Source: Pelobates cultripes (lineage: Eukaryota > Chordata > Amphibia > Anura > Pelobatidae). From it: DNA of 64,000 nt. Shown here piece by piece: positions 49,271-61,015 of the stretch (position 1 is its first letter; the number at the start of each line of letters is the position of its first letter). A program made the translations under genes and the position numbers. The DNA is taken from NCBI GenBank assembly GCA_933207985.1, contig OW240918.1:22496007-22560006 (forward strand). Direction: 5' to 3'. The notes under the pieces were generated by a model that did no database searches, was not told the DNA's origin, and saw only the letters and a program-made list of their open reading frames with translations.

Positions 49271-50967
49271 TTACCACCCTAGGTGCGAAGGAAAATACAG
49301 TGTTATCTACAATCCTACAAACTTCAAAACTCTGTGTGCTGATTTTAATCTCATTTTAAAAGTTTCAATTATTCCTGTCCCATATTTTTATATGTTCTAA
49401 ACAGGTGAACCTGAAACCCTTAACTTTTGACCTCACCTCGGTTTATCCTGATTCCATCTGCAGAGCCATTGCCTCCGGCAAACATATTACCTGTATCAGT
49501 CAGTACCATTCATTGACCCAACGATATTTATGGCTCTACCTGAACTTTGCTGTGCGCAAGGAACCAAGCACACATTCTTGATCTTTGTCTATTGTCTTAA
49601 CTTTCTAGGATCTATCAAAAGATTATTTGTCAGAGACTACTGGAAATTTCAGATTTATGACCGATTCACGTCCTAGTTCGCACTCTACCAGCCTGACTGT
49701 CTGCTTCTTGGGAATTAGCTGATTGAAATATTACTTCCCTATGTCTTAACAAGAAAGGGAAACAATTTGCCTAAAATGGAACATATAGGTAGGTCTCTAC
49801 AAGAAAATCTCATGGCATACCTCCCAAGTGGCCTTTCTATCTCCTATTTTTAGAACCCTAGGATTATTGATGTATTGGGAGTATAGAGAATTCCACAGGA
49901 AGTACAGAGTAATGTACAGAGTATACAGGTATATTACAGAGCTTCACAGTAATATAATAGACCGTGTGTATATGTGTATCACACTTAAATAAATATGTGA
50001 TGTCGGTATTTTTGTGTGTATAAATTGAAGCTTTTCTCAGTAATTTAAGAAGCGAGGATTCACTGGCAGCTTAGCAAGACTTGGCTTTGTTAAATCATTG
50101 TTAACCACTTTGGTTCTGACGAATAGACACAAGTTGTCAGGATCATTCAAAAACCCACTCCAGAATGTCTAGATAAATAAGTGTAAATCCCTCGTTCATC
50201 ACGTTGACATTTCATATTATTTTCATCATTTTTACATACATGTTAATTCTTTGTTTTCCTTTGAGCCCCATTAACACCGAGTTGTGATTTTTGTACAGAT
50301 TTATTTTGTTACGTTAAGTTCCTGCGACTTGTTGTATTATTTGAACAGACGGAGGTGCTTGGGTAAGCGACTCAGGAAGTTTATAGCTGGGATCTGAGTA
50401 CAAATGGCTTCTATTTTATTTACACAGATTTAACCAAATAGCTCTGTCTTCACAAGATGTAATGACAATAAAGGAAACAGGGACTGGTTTGTTCCAAAGT
50501 CTTATTGTATAGTTTTGTGACTGTTATAAAGTTTATTGCTTCCCCTGGTTTTGAATTGAGTGTCACATGTTGAATTGGCTCATCCTGGGATGATTCTTAA
50601 AGGTATATCAGAAGCTACTGAGAGGGGATATGACCTTGGCCACCTGGCTGTTTTTAGATTGTTATCCACATAATTCCCTGCCAGCTATTCTCTGGTACTG
50701 AATTATGGGAAGTGTAGTCTTACAGCGAAAGTGTATTTGGACAAATAGACACAAATATAGTTTATTTTTATAATGTCACTTTTCCTGTGTAAGCACCATA
50801 ACCACAACACCACGCAGTCTTCCATGGCGCCTGGTATCAGGTCACGCATTATATTTTGCTCGTCTGAAAGTGCCAGTCACCGCAGTAGAGTGACGGTTCC
50901 ACTATAACCTGAAAAGTTGAGTGGGTGAATCCATCTATTTCACATTGTACAATTTGCTTGTGATACA
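49271..50967. other. Non-coding sequence
   Basis: No gene is seen. A fragment like the left end of the CATACCTCCCAA family lies at about 49818-49860. Confidence 0.45.
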
Positions 50968-51125
50968 GTTACTATTATTATTTGCATTTGTATACTGCCA
51001 ACTTATTCCGCAACTCTTTACAATATTATTAAATTAACGGCATTAACGGCATTAACAAACTATTAAAAATTTTGACAGGGACAATACAATGATGAGGACC
51101 ATGCTTAAACTGGCTTACACATTGT
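50968..51125 (-). repeat. L2-type 3' tail, diverged
   Basis: ACTATTATTATTTGCATTTG, ACTGCCAACTTATTCCGCAA, CTCTTTACAATATTATTA and CATGCTTAAACTGGCTTACA follow the L2-type pattern on the minus strand. Confidence 0.6.
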
Positions 51126-51391
51126 GTACATGGATGACTTGCAGCTGACCCAAAGCAATCTTTTGGTGACAGATATCCCATGGTGGTTTAAAAAGCTGTT
51201 TGCAAACAAGTCAATTAGAATTTGTTTTGTGATCACACAGTAGTTTCTGAGGCATAGTTACCTTCTTTGCTGCCCTTGGCCTGTCAAGTGTACGTGACGT
51301 TACCAACTGTCAAACTCTATCCCACATCAGACTCATGAAAGCAACTAAGCATTGCCTTTACAGATACATTTGTAATTTGTAACATTGTGTA
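51126..51391. other. Non-coding sequence left of the solo LTR
   Basis: Nothing identified. Confidence 0.45.
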
Positions 51392-52339
51392 TGTAACGGA
51401 CTGTTTTGCACACAAGAGGTTAAAAACCGTTTAGGCGATATTCCCCTTTCAGATGCACAGGCAGCTACTGCAATCACCAATCTCCTGAAATGCAAACACA
51501 CAAATTCTCCAACTCCCGAACTGGAATCATACGAATCCTCCAACTCCTGAACAGGAAACACACGAATGCTGTTAAACAGCCAAACAGGAAAAACCAACAC
51601 TCCCACAATGATTTGCAATCCCTCCTCTCTGTCCAGGAGATAATTGGGAAGTAATCCAATTATCTCCAGGGACAGAGACAAAACTCCATTGAGCACATGT
51701 TGGTTAAAAGATATAAAAATACATACTGTTACGAATATTACATAGAACATACACATTCTACCTATCCCCAGATAGCTTAGATCTGAGCGTACATTATTAC
51801 CGAATGGTGCTCAGATCACATACACACAGTTCAATCGCCATGGAGCCAAAGTCTTTCCCATAGTCTTTCGTTACACGAATAGGCTCCATGGCTATCTGGG
51901 GTAATGCTGTTCATACGGTTAAACTACCAAATGTACCAGCGTTCGGTTAAATGACCGAATGCAGAAGCAGGGAGGCTGGCGGCTCAGCGGTGTTCGCGCA
52001 AATAAGTGTCCATTTTTAGTTCCATAGTTTGATCGCTGAACACCGGTGGCTGTTCGGGACTTTACAATGGCTGCTGCCATGTGTTAGCTACACGAACAGC
52101 GGCCACCCAGCGTTCACCAATTAAGCTGCAGGTTAACCGCAGCTTCTGGGAGGTCAATGGTGGTCGATCGTTCGGTAGTTTGTTTGGTAGATTCAATCTA
52201 CTGAATGCCCAGGCAGAAAGACACGAATAAGCCTTTCTGCAGGGAAAATAAGTTTTTTTTACATGGGGCCATAGTCCAGTGGCAAGAGGTGGGCAACCAG
52301 GCTCCTCCAGTGGCCAGTGGCGAGGTTGGTTCCACCACA
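51392..52339 (-). repeat. Solo LTR related to the 17455-22046 element
   Basis: Starts TGTAACGGACTGTTTTGCAC and ends GAGGTTGGTTCCACCACA, matching both ends and much of the middle of the LTRs at 17455 and 20875 (for example ACAGTTCAATCGCCATGGAG). It is 948 bp, so about 230 bp is deleted relative to the full LTR. Flanks are GTGTA and GTGTG, a five-base duplication with one mismatch. No internal region is present, which implies LTR-LTR recombination after an older insertion. Confidence 0.88.
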
Positions 52340-53207
52340 GTGTGTGTGACTGCTTAACCCATAAGGAAATAATTTACCAAATGATAAAGTTATAGACAAA
52401 AATACACAGCTCCTTGATGCTTTCTCTTCCCCTTAATGACTAGTGACATCATCATAGCAAGATGGACACTTCACTAAAAGATGGGGACAGTCTTTATGAT
52501 TGTGGCAAATGTGACTAATCGGAGGCCGTAGGTTTATAAAAGTAGCTGGGAGAAATTGAGCAGCAGAAACTAAAGTTTAAAAAAGATAATTTTAATAATA
52601 ATCTTTTTGATGCCACTTGTTGCTACTCTACAATAAATATTGCCTCGACATAATCGACCAAAGCCTAAATACGCCACTGCCTGCACATCTAATTTATTAT
52701 TTCGCATTATAGCCCTACTGGTCTTTTTGAGATAAAAAGACACATTATATCATTTTTATTTCCCTTTCCTGTCAATGAATTTATTGTGAAAGAACACTTT
52801 CCACGATCTGTTTATGACTGGTTAACCAGTTGTTCAGCCATCTAAAAAAATCAACATAAAATACTACGATTAAACTAAGCAACATATAACCTTTTATCTC
52901 TCTACCTGCCTTTGTTTTACAGACGTAATAAAGGCTTTTGTATACTTTCCCTCTGGGCATAATCACAGTATTTAATGAGACACTAAACATTTATTTTGTT
53001 TTACCTTTTGCTTCTTTAATTGACGCAAAGGTAAATAAAGATTGACTTAGTCTCGGTATACAATCCATGGGAGCAGGATTCTGCCATGGTTTATACTGCT
53101 GTATCCAAACTGTCTGGGTTACAGACATCCACTCATTGCTACCTACAGTGACTGTAATGCTTTATATCTAGTGAACAGAACGTGCCACATATAATTTGTC
53201 TGTACTT
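52340..53207. other. Non-coding sequence
   Basis: No gene recognised. The minus-strand frame at 52781-52990 shows no motif. Confidence 0.45.
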
Positions 53208-53317
53208 AAAGGGACACTATGGCACCCAGACCACTGCGAGCAAGGGGGGCACTACAAGTTTGTATTCATAGCCTACAGTTTCCCTTTCATTTATGCCACA
53301 CAATACCAGACAATACA
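53208..53317. repeat. TTAA-element left-end fragment
   Basis: TTAAAGGGACACTATGGCACCCAGACCACTGCG is a left family end, cut by the insertion of the next element at 53318. Confidence 0.6.
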
Positions 53318-53819
53318 TTAAAGGACCACTATACTGCCAGGAAAACAAACTCGTTTTCCAGGCACTATAGTGTTAATAGGTCCCCCCACCCTCATGGCCC
53401 CCCTCCCGCTGGGCTCTAGGGGGAGATAGGGGTTAAAGGCTTACCTTTATCCAGCGCTGGGCTCCCTCGGTGCTGGAGACTCTCCTCCCTCTTCCGCCGA
53501 ATGCACATGCGCGGCAGGAGCTGCACGCGCATTCAGTCGCCTCGCACACACATTCAGTCAGTCCATAGGAAAGCATTCTCAATGCTTTCCTATGGATGCA
53601 AGTGTCTTCTCACTGTGAAAATCACAGTGAGAAGCGCGGAAGCGCCTCTAGCGACTGTCAATAAGACAGCCACTAGAGGCTGGATTAACCCATATGTAAA
53701 TATAGCAGTTTCTCTGAAACTACTATGTTTACAGTAGACAGGGTTAACCCTAGATGGACCTGGCACCCAGACCACTTCATTGAGCTGAAGTGGTCTGGGT
53801 GCCTATAGTGGTCCTTTAA
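53318..53819. mobile_element. Multi-hairpin TTAA miniature element
   Basis: TTAAAGGACCACTATACTGC to GCCTATAGTGGTCCTTTAA, with the family stem-loops (CTTCTCACTGTG/CACAGTGAGAAG and CAGACCACTTCA/TGAAGTGGTCTG). The GAAACTACTATGTTT arm has one change. Confidence 0.87.
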
Positions 53820-55837
53820 GTGCACCAGAGTCTAGAAATTAATGTAGATACTTCAGAGGTTAGTGCATAATTCTCCTTTAGGAAAAATAAAGCTTAGAAG
53901 CACCTCCATTCCCATTTGCAATCTTTTGTACATCCTTTCTTGTGATTCTTTTATTATTTATATAGCGTCAGCAAATTCCGTAGCAATGGTATGGCTGTCT
54001 GGAGTGGATAGACCCATCTGAAGTATTTGAGTATTTAGGAGAAGGAGGTAAGGAGTCATTGACCTGACAGTTTTTTCTTTCTACACATTTTTATCCAGAC
54101 ACAAAACTCTATAACAGCCGTAGCTTGAGACCGGGTGCGTGAGCCTGTACTACAAGCAGCTGAGAGGTGAATGACATTTTAAAGCATGGTGTTTGTGGAA
54201 CTCCCTGAAACTGGGTTTTAATTAGTGGATTCTAGACATTTCCGCGCTACCCGATAGCATGTTAACTCTCAATTGCAGTATTTTGTTGGAGCATTTTAGA
54301 TGACTCACAATACTGGCATTTATATTTAATCACACTATATACGGATCATTTACAAAAACAAGAATTGTTGGAGAGTTACCTGTGGATTTCAAACTTTAAG
54401 CCGAGATAGGTTAAATAAAATTTCAGACTCAGGGATTTTGGAATAACATGTAACATTTTCTGGTCATTTTACAATCATTTTCAATGTAGTGTTGTTTAGA
54501 TTGTAAATTAATCCAAGCAGACCCCCAATAACCTGATAAAAGTGTATTAGTTTGTGTCTTAGTTTTCCTTTATATCCCCACATAATTGTAAAGCAATATG
54601 GAATGTGTGGACGGTACGTTAAATCAGATAATAATATAAAATAATTCTGACCATCCCCACTGTCCTTAATCAATGGTATTCTTGTGGATACATGAAGAAC
54701 CAGGGCTCTCAAAATGACACTTATCATACCTGCTAATGTTCCCTGTTCACTTTCCGAGAGATGGAGGTGGAAGGTAAGAGCGCAGACGCCACCAAGCTGT
54801 GTGTGTAAAAGGGACAGGGTAACCCATCAAAGACAATTACATGTCACTAAAGAGGGTGGCCAGGCTTACTGACTGCCTGCCCCCTCCAGGCAGATCATTC
54901 ATGGAACGTTGCTGAATCAATCTGTGCATGGTCCCTTCCTGAGCTATTTTTGCTGGGACAGTCCTCTAAAATTTGGGAATTTTGGCACCTATGGCACTGC
55001 TAGCACAAATATATTGCATACTTTATATTGAAATTTGTAGATCAAGACAAAGATAGACTCTCATCAAAATCCATTTTTCCAAACTGAAGTATAAAAGAAA
55101 TCACTCTTCATTTTTGGTCCTGGTCCTGAAATTCAGGCATTCACAGTTGCTTACGATGGATGATACTTGATGACCAATCAATTTATTTACACGGATTAAG
55201 GAATGGCATAAGAATCATTAACAACACTATCTTTGTAATAGATTACTCCTGCTGAGCTAGTAAAATCACATTTAATTTGTTTCAGAGTTAAGATCAGTCC
55301 TACAAAATCATAGCAACCAAAGCATTTCACATTCTTTGAACGTGATTACCTATGATTAATAACCCCCATTGTCCACTCGAAGGTTTGTTTTAAGCGACCT
55401 TTTGTTATCTAAACTAAGTTGAGGTTAACAGCAGGCCTGCAACCTGCAAATCAGACAACTAAATACACACCTGGGAAATTACAGGCAAATCTATCACATT
55501 CCTGGAGGAAAATAAGCCATTGTGGGAACATGTTATAAATTAGGTGGTTAAGTCACTTGTCTTCTAATGTGAAAACCATGTCTTCTCTGGAGAAATGTTG
55601 TCACCACTATGCAGTTAAAAAAAGAATAGTTTCTCTATCCATGTATTATGAGTAGTCCTGATAGGATCATCCTTTAGGATTTGTGAGATTTTAGGACCTG
55701 TGAGATTTTTGGCACATAGCTAAAGTCTAGCTGTTGGTTGTGCCATTTTTTTAGAATTTTACTTTTAATCTTTTTAGTATTTATTTTTTTAATTTACATA
55801 CCCTGAAATGCATGTCACTAACAACATAACAATTACA
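53820..55837. other. Non-coding sequence with an L2-tail scrap
   Basis: 53948-53990 (TTTTATTATTTATATAGCGT, CAGCAAATTCCGTAG) is an L2-type tail. The rest shows no exon or identifiable repeat. Confidence 0.45.
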
Positions 55838-56504
55838 TTAAAGGATTACTAAAGGCAACTAGACCATTTCGTCTCAATGAATTGTGCGGGCGCAGTGGCC
55901 CTGTAGTAATATATTGCAGTTTTGTAGAAAATTAAGGGAGCATCATGATTGTGGTCACTTCCTGGTCTGGGCAGAGCTCGTTGCAGAAGCTGTAAAATCT
56001 AGGTATTTACAGGAACTTCAAATGTTATGTATTATTATTTTCAGTTTCTTGGTTGTGTGCATATTGATTAAAGGGACAATAAAAGGCAGTGTTTACATTG
56101 CTGCCTAGTAATACCTCAGACAGCCACTAGAGGTGCTTCCTTGTTCTGCATGGAGACACTCAACACTACCAATAGATATGCATTGATTCAATGCAACTCT
56201 ATCAGGAGATGCTGATTGGTGCAGACTGCAGATCAGTGTTTTGCAGCACATGTGCAATAGCCTTCCAATGCTTTCTCTATGGGAACTCATTGGATTGGCT
56301 GAGATAATCAAGTGTGATGATCTCAGCCATGAAGGCAGAGCGAACCGTGGCCAGCAATGGAAAGACCACCGTGGCGTGGCATAAAAGGTAAGGTTAATAC
56401 CTTTTCAGAGCAATCTGGCGGTGGCCGGTGAGCTAAACAGTTAGTTTAACCCCATAATGTTAGGAATACAGATTTGTATTCCTGACACTATTGTGTTCCT
56501 TTAA
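55838..56504. mobile_element. TTAA-flanked miniature element, possibly two nested
   Basis: TTAAAGGATTACTAAAGGCA at 55838 to CCTGACACTATTGTGTTCCTTTAA at 56504. An internal TTAAAGGGACAATAAAAGG at about 56069 followed by CAGTGTTTACATTGCTGCCT looks like another family member's left end. Confidence 0.65.
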
Positions 56505-56512
56505 TGCATAAT

Positions 56513-56810
56513 CCATACCGTCCAAGTGGAAGGACAGTCCAATATTGTGCCCAAATCCCTCTAACCCTATTGTCCATTTTTTCTAAGTGCTCCATATTGC
56601 TGGAGGGTATAACAGAGCAACACAGCAAAAAAAAAAAATACTCACAGTAATGTAACTTTAAACTACAATAAATGTGTTGAGGAATCAGTCTGTGTAAATA
56701 TGATACATTGTTCTTGTTAAAAAATACATTTTAGTTGCAAAAATTGTTATTAATAAATCATTTAAAATTCTCAGAACAGCCCCGCCCCCACTTACAGCCA
56801 CTTACAGCCA
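56513..56810. repeat. Interspersed CATACCTCCCAA-family repeat
   Basis: CATACCGTCCAAGTGGAAGG, GGGTATAACAGAGCAACACA, TTTAAACTACAATAAATGTG and TTCTCAGAACAGCCCCGCCC, in the order seen at 24347 and 60458. Confidence 0.65.
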
Positions 56811-58637
56811 TAAAGGTTTATTTTAAATCTAGAGAAATATGATAATCTGTATCAAAAGCAGAATGTGGCCACTGTAGCTTATACTATCCCTTTAACAGAA
56901 AGATTTCTGCAGGAGATAAAGGTAAACTGGCCCATCCAGTCTATGATTATCCTATCCAAAAGCCCATGGGGTATGTTTGATTTTGTTCCCTGTTCAAGAC
57001 AGCAGTGCGTTTAGCTATCTTGACCTGTTTCTTTGTATTAGCTTCTATCACCTCTGCTCATAGGCTTTCCCATGCATCCACAACTCTTTCTGTAAAAATA
57101 TTGCCTCAGTTCTTCTTCTACCTTTGTTTATACATAAAACATAACCTGCTTGCACTTTGTATAATCACGTTCAGTATCTGTACGTTCCTTATCGTCTCCA
57201 AGATATAGGTCTATATATATTTATAGGCCCTTGCAGTGGTTATGGTGCAAATAACATGTTGATGCCTTAACATCAATTTGTGTTAAACCATTTTGGAGCA
57301 ATTTGAAAATAATAGAGCTCCCCTGGAAACTGTTAGTCAGGCAGTATTGTCAGGCAGTCAGGCAGTTTTTAAAGCAGTAGAACACTATTTATTTCCCATT
57401 GACATTTCCCTATTGTCTTATTGAATATATATATATATAAGGTGGAGAGCATTAACAGACACTAGTTGAGATACCGGATTCATTAATCCCCTCTTGGACC
57501 TTGTTGGAAGCTGTGAGAGAGAATTGTTAGATAGTTGTAGCAGATAGCTTCCCCTCAGGCTCTCCGGTATATAATTTATCGTGCCCTTTGTTCAGCTGTC
57601 TGTGTAAAACCAAAAACTAAGGTAAATCAGGATTTGTAGAAATTAGGCTGTAATTCTTTTAATCCTCTTATGTAAACAAGAAATCACACATTCAGCAAGT
57701 TAATTGGCTTGCCCATCAGTTAAAGTGTTAATGCCTCTTACATGCACTTCTTTGTATTTGTTTATGATCCAAGATAAACAATACGTAACCAAATGCTAGA
57801 AGGCAGAACCTTCTTTTAGAACATGGGGTTAGATACAGAAAGCCATTCTGGAACCACCGCTTTCTGGAAGGAGGACCTTTAGTAAGGAATGTCGGACGAC
57901 CACCCTGTCCAATAATGCTATGATTGTCAGAATTCACTTTAAATTTACTTTTCATTCCTGACCTTTAATATTTTAGTGAATAACTCTGATTTAGCTTTAG
58001 AGCCCGGTCTCAGTATAAGGCACTGAGTACTATAGTTCGCTATACTATAGGTGTACCAGACTTTTCAAAACGAATTGTAAATATACCAACGTTTGGGCGA
58101 TCTTTGCTTCATCAGAATTCCCAAACTTCGAAACGCTAAGTGGACAAATCACAATACAACGGACAATACCGTTCAGTATGATTCATGATTCAGAGCACCA
58201 CCTGTGCCATCCCCCCAAAAAGGATTAATGATGGAAAAAGAGATGATTGAAGGGACAGCAAGTAATATTAATTTTATTCACAGGGACAAAGTAACCAATA
58301 GAGAAGAAAAAAGGAGGAGGAGTAAAACAAACTATTTATACGTTATATATTTAGTAAATATATAAAATATAAATATACATGTGTTACTGCTCCTTCTTTT
58401 CCCCGTCTTGGTTATTTAATTTCACTTGGTCTGTGAAACAATTGGTGTGACAATGCACCTACAAAAATATTCTTTATATATTGACGTACACTGATTTTAC
58501 GCCCTTTTGGTTCATCCAAATCTCAACGTGTTTTTTCCATACTAACGTCTTCTGAACTGAAACGCCACATGGCCGAAGCGTGAATTGCCTGAAAGTAGTT
58601 TTTTTTTTTTTTTTTTTAATGGGTCATGTGGACATTG
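56811..58637. other. Non-coding sequence
   Basis: AT-rich. Contains CTGGCCCATCCAGTCTATGA at about 56928, similar to the repeat at 17330-17352, and poly-T at 58600-58617. No gene seen. Confidence 0.45.
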
Positions 58638-58889
58638 TTAAAGGGTTATTTCAAGCACTATGACCACTTCAGCGATTTGAAGTGGTCATGGTGCCTGCAT
58701 TCTGGAAATGCAGTTTTTCTCTATACAAAAAACATAGAGATTTACCCGTTTGCTGCTAGAGGACTGGAGTATCATCAGCCAGCCCAAAGCGAGAGTTCTG
58801 GGCTGGCTAATATAAGATTTGTGCCATATTTGATGCACAGTTTCCAATCATTAGCTGACGTTCTACAGCACGCTGGAGTAACACTTTAA
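58638..58889. mobile_element. Short TTAA-flanked miniature element
   Basis: TTAAAGGGTTATTTCAAGCA to CGCTGGAGTAACACTTTAA. It holds an internal stem, ATGACCACTTCA facing TGAAGTGGTCAT, and GCCAGCCCAAAGCGAGAGTTCTGGGCTGGC. Confidence 0.7.
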
Positions 58890-60457
58890 CAATTTGTTGA
58901 TCACATGGATTTATACATTTTCCATGTTGGAGAACAATGAGATATAAGTTGAACTTGTCTGCTTTTGAATCAACAGCAGCTGAAGGGATATGTGAAATGT
59001 CGATGTGTTTAATTGTTGTGCCCCAAAAATTCTAGAAGTAATTTTGCAGTAACTTGACTATCTAGGCCAGTGTTTTTTAACTGCTGGCTTGAGGCTCAAA
59101 ATTGGTTCTCCATGCTATTTCAGTGGGTCTGCAAAAGTTAGAACTTTGCACTCATAAGAAATTAGGAAACTGTCCAAATTACGTTGATTACTGTTGGGGT
59201 CTTGCCTTCCTAAGTACAATGTGGATCTCCCACAGAATCTGAGAAGAGTCTATTAAAGGAGATTTAGAACATTGTAGTGTTTAGGAGATATCACAAGATC
59301 GAGACAAAAAGAAATGGCCATCTAGTAATCAATATGCCTGTCTAGCCACTGGGAAACTGCATCTTATTTATGCTTCATTGGGTAACAAATGATACACGAA
59401 TAAGCTTCCTGAAAGACCATGGCACTGCATAATAATAGCTGCTCCATATGCAGTGGTGGGGACTTTTTGGGATATACCGTGCTTTTTTTATTTTCTTCCA
59501 TTGTCCTTTGGGCTACAGAATAAAGTGACTGTGAATGTATTATCCCTTGGAAAATAAACATAGTTATTACTTGATTATTTTTGCAGAGAGAGGTGGTTTT
59601 GCCTGTGCGGTTTATTTTCCACATTGTATACCCATTGTGTCCATGGTTTGCCTGTAATTATTTGAAATGATGATTTTCCATTAGGCCTATTTATATTTAA
59701 CTTGGATTTAAGCCAAAGAGATTAGTTCCAGTGATAGCATTTGCCTTCCTGGTATTTGTTAAGGTTGGACATTGAGCTCCCAACTATTAAACAAAGTTTG
59801 AGAGACATTAATGACCGGAGTGTGAAATATCTAAACATATACATAGATCAAAGTTTACTAATGACTAATTAGGTGTAACCATATATCATAAACTGTTTGC
59901 TACAATACTTGCATTTAATTTAAAAGATTTTTACCAAAATATATTTTTTTCACATTAGACTATATATTAATGTTAGAAGTGTTGTTTTTGTTTTTTTATT
60001 ATATGTTTTTATAAGTGTCAATAAAGTGGCCAGTGACATAGGAAATGCGATTATGCCATAAAGGGCATTTTATCAAAAGAATTTGTAACAGATGTAGCTT
60101 TTCCTGCACCTCTGGGGACAGAAATATTCAAAGGGTGGAGTGTTACAGTGTTAAAAGAAATTCTGAGAATACGCTTATCCTTTGTTGCCATCTAACACTT
60201 TGCACCTGACATCACACAAGAAGATAATTCTGACAATAGATTCTGCCGTTCTGTTTCTAGCTGGGGGGAATGGGAAAGTCAACTAATTTAGGGGGAAAAT
60301 AATTATAATTGTACTTTTTGTTTTACTTATCTATTTATGTTTGGGTAATATGCAATGGAATTTTATATACAAAATTGCTATATTTATCTTAACTTTATAT
60401 GTCAGGTGTGAATCCAGTGTAACACTAGATGCTTTGCATACATTAATGTCCCTTTAA
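58890..60457. other. Non-coding sequence
   Basis: AT-rich, no exon or repeat ends recognised. Confidence 0.45.
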
Positions 60458-61015
60458 GCATACCTCCCAAGTGTCCCTATTTAGGAGGGACAGTCTCTAT
60501 TTTTGGCCCAATTCCCTTTTTGTTTTATATATAAATGGCCTTCTTCCCTATGTTCTAAGAGCTCCAAATGTTGGTATGTTTGAATGTATAACAGAGCTCC
60601 ACAGCAATCATTTTCACAGTAATGTGTCTTTAAACTACAGTAAATGTGTTTAGAAATTAGTCTAAGTTAAGTGACATCACTCTTGTTTTATATTACGTAT
60701 ACATTATTGTTAGTAAATTTTTCTCAGGACAGCACTGTCCCTGGACACCCCCCACATACACCCTTAAAATGAAAGTGCCTATTATTTCTTGTCCCCTTTG
60801 AGGTTACAATCCAAGCAGAATGTTTACATTTTAACCCCTTAAGGACACATGACGTGTGTGACATGTCATGATTCCCTTTTATTCCAGAAGTTTGGTCCTT
60901 AAGGGGTTAAGCTGTATGTGAGGAGCTCACTAAGCACACAGCCATCCACCATGCTAGTCATGCCCGCCCCCTAAGGTGTCTATTTTTTGTCCATTTGAAA
61001 AGTTGGGAGTTATGC
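60458..61015. mobile_element. CATACCTCCCAA-family element with clear inverted ends
   Basis: Begins GCATACCTCCCAA and ends TTGGGAGTTATGC, inverted ends with one mismatch. TTTAA lies directly outside both ends (60453-60457 and 61016-61020). It is interrupted by the foldback element 60831-60910. No transposase. Confidence 0.7.
60831..60910. mobile_element. 80-bp foldback miniature element
   Basis: TTAACCCCTTAAGGACACAT to TTTGGTCCTTAAGGGGTTAA: perfect 16-bp terminal inverted repeats around a short core with its own pairing (ACATGACGTGTGTGACATGT). Inserted inside the 60458-61015 element. Confidence 0.88.
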
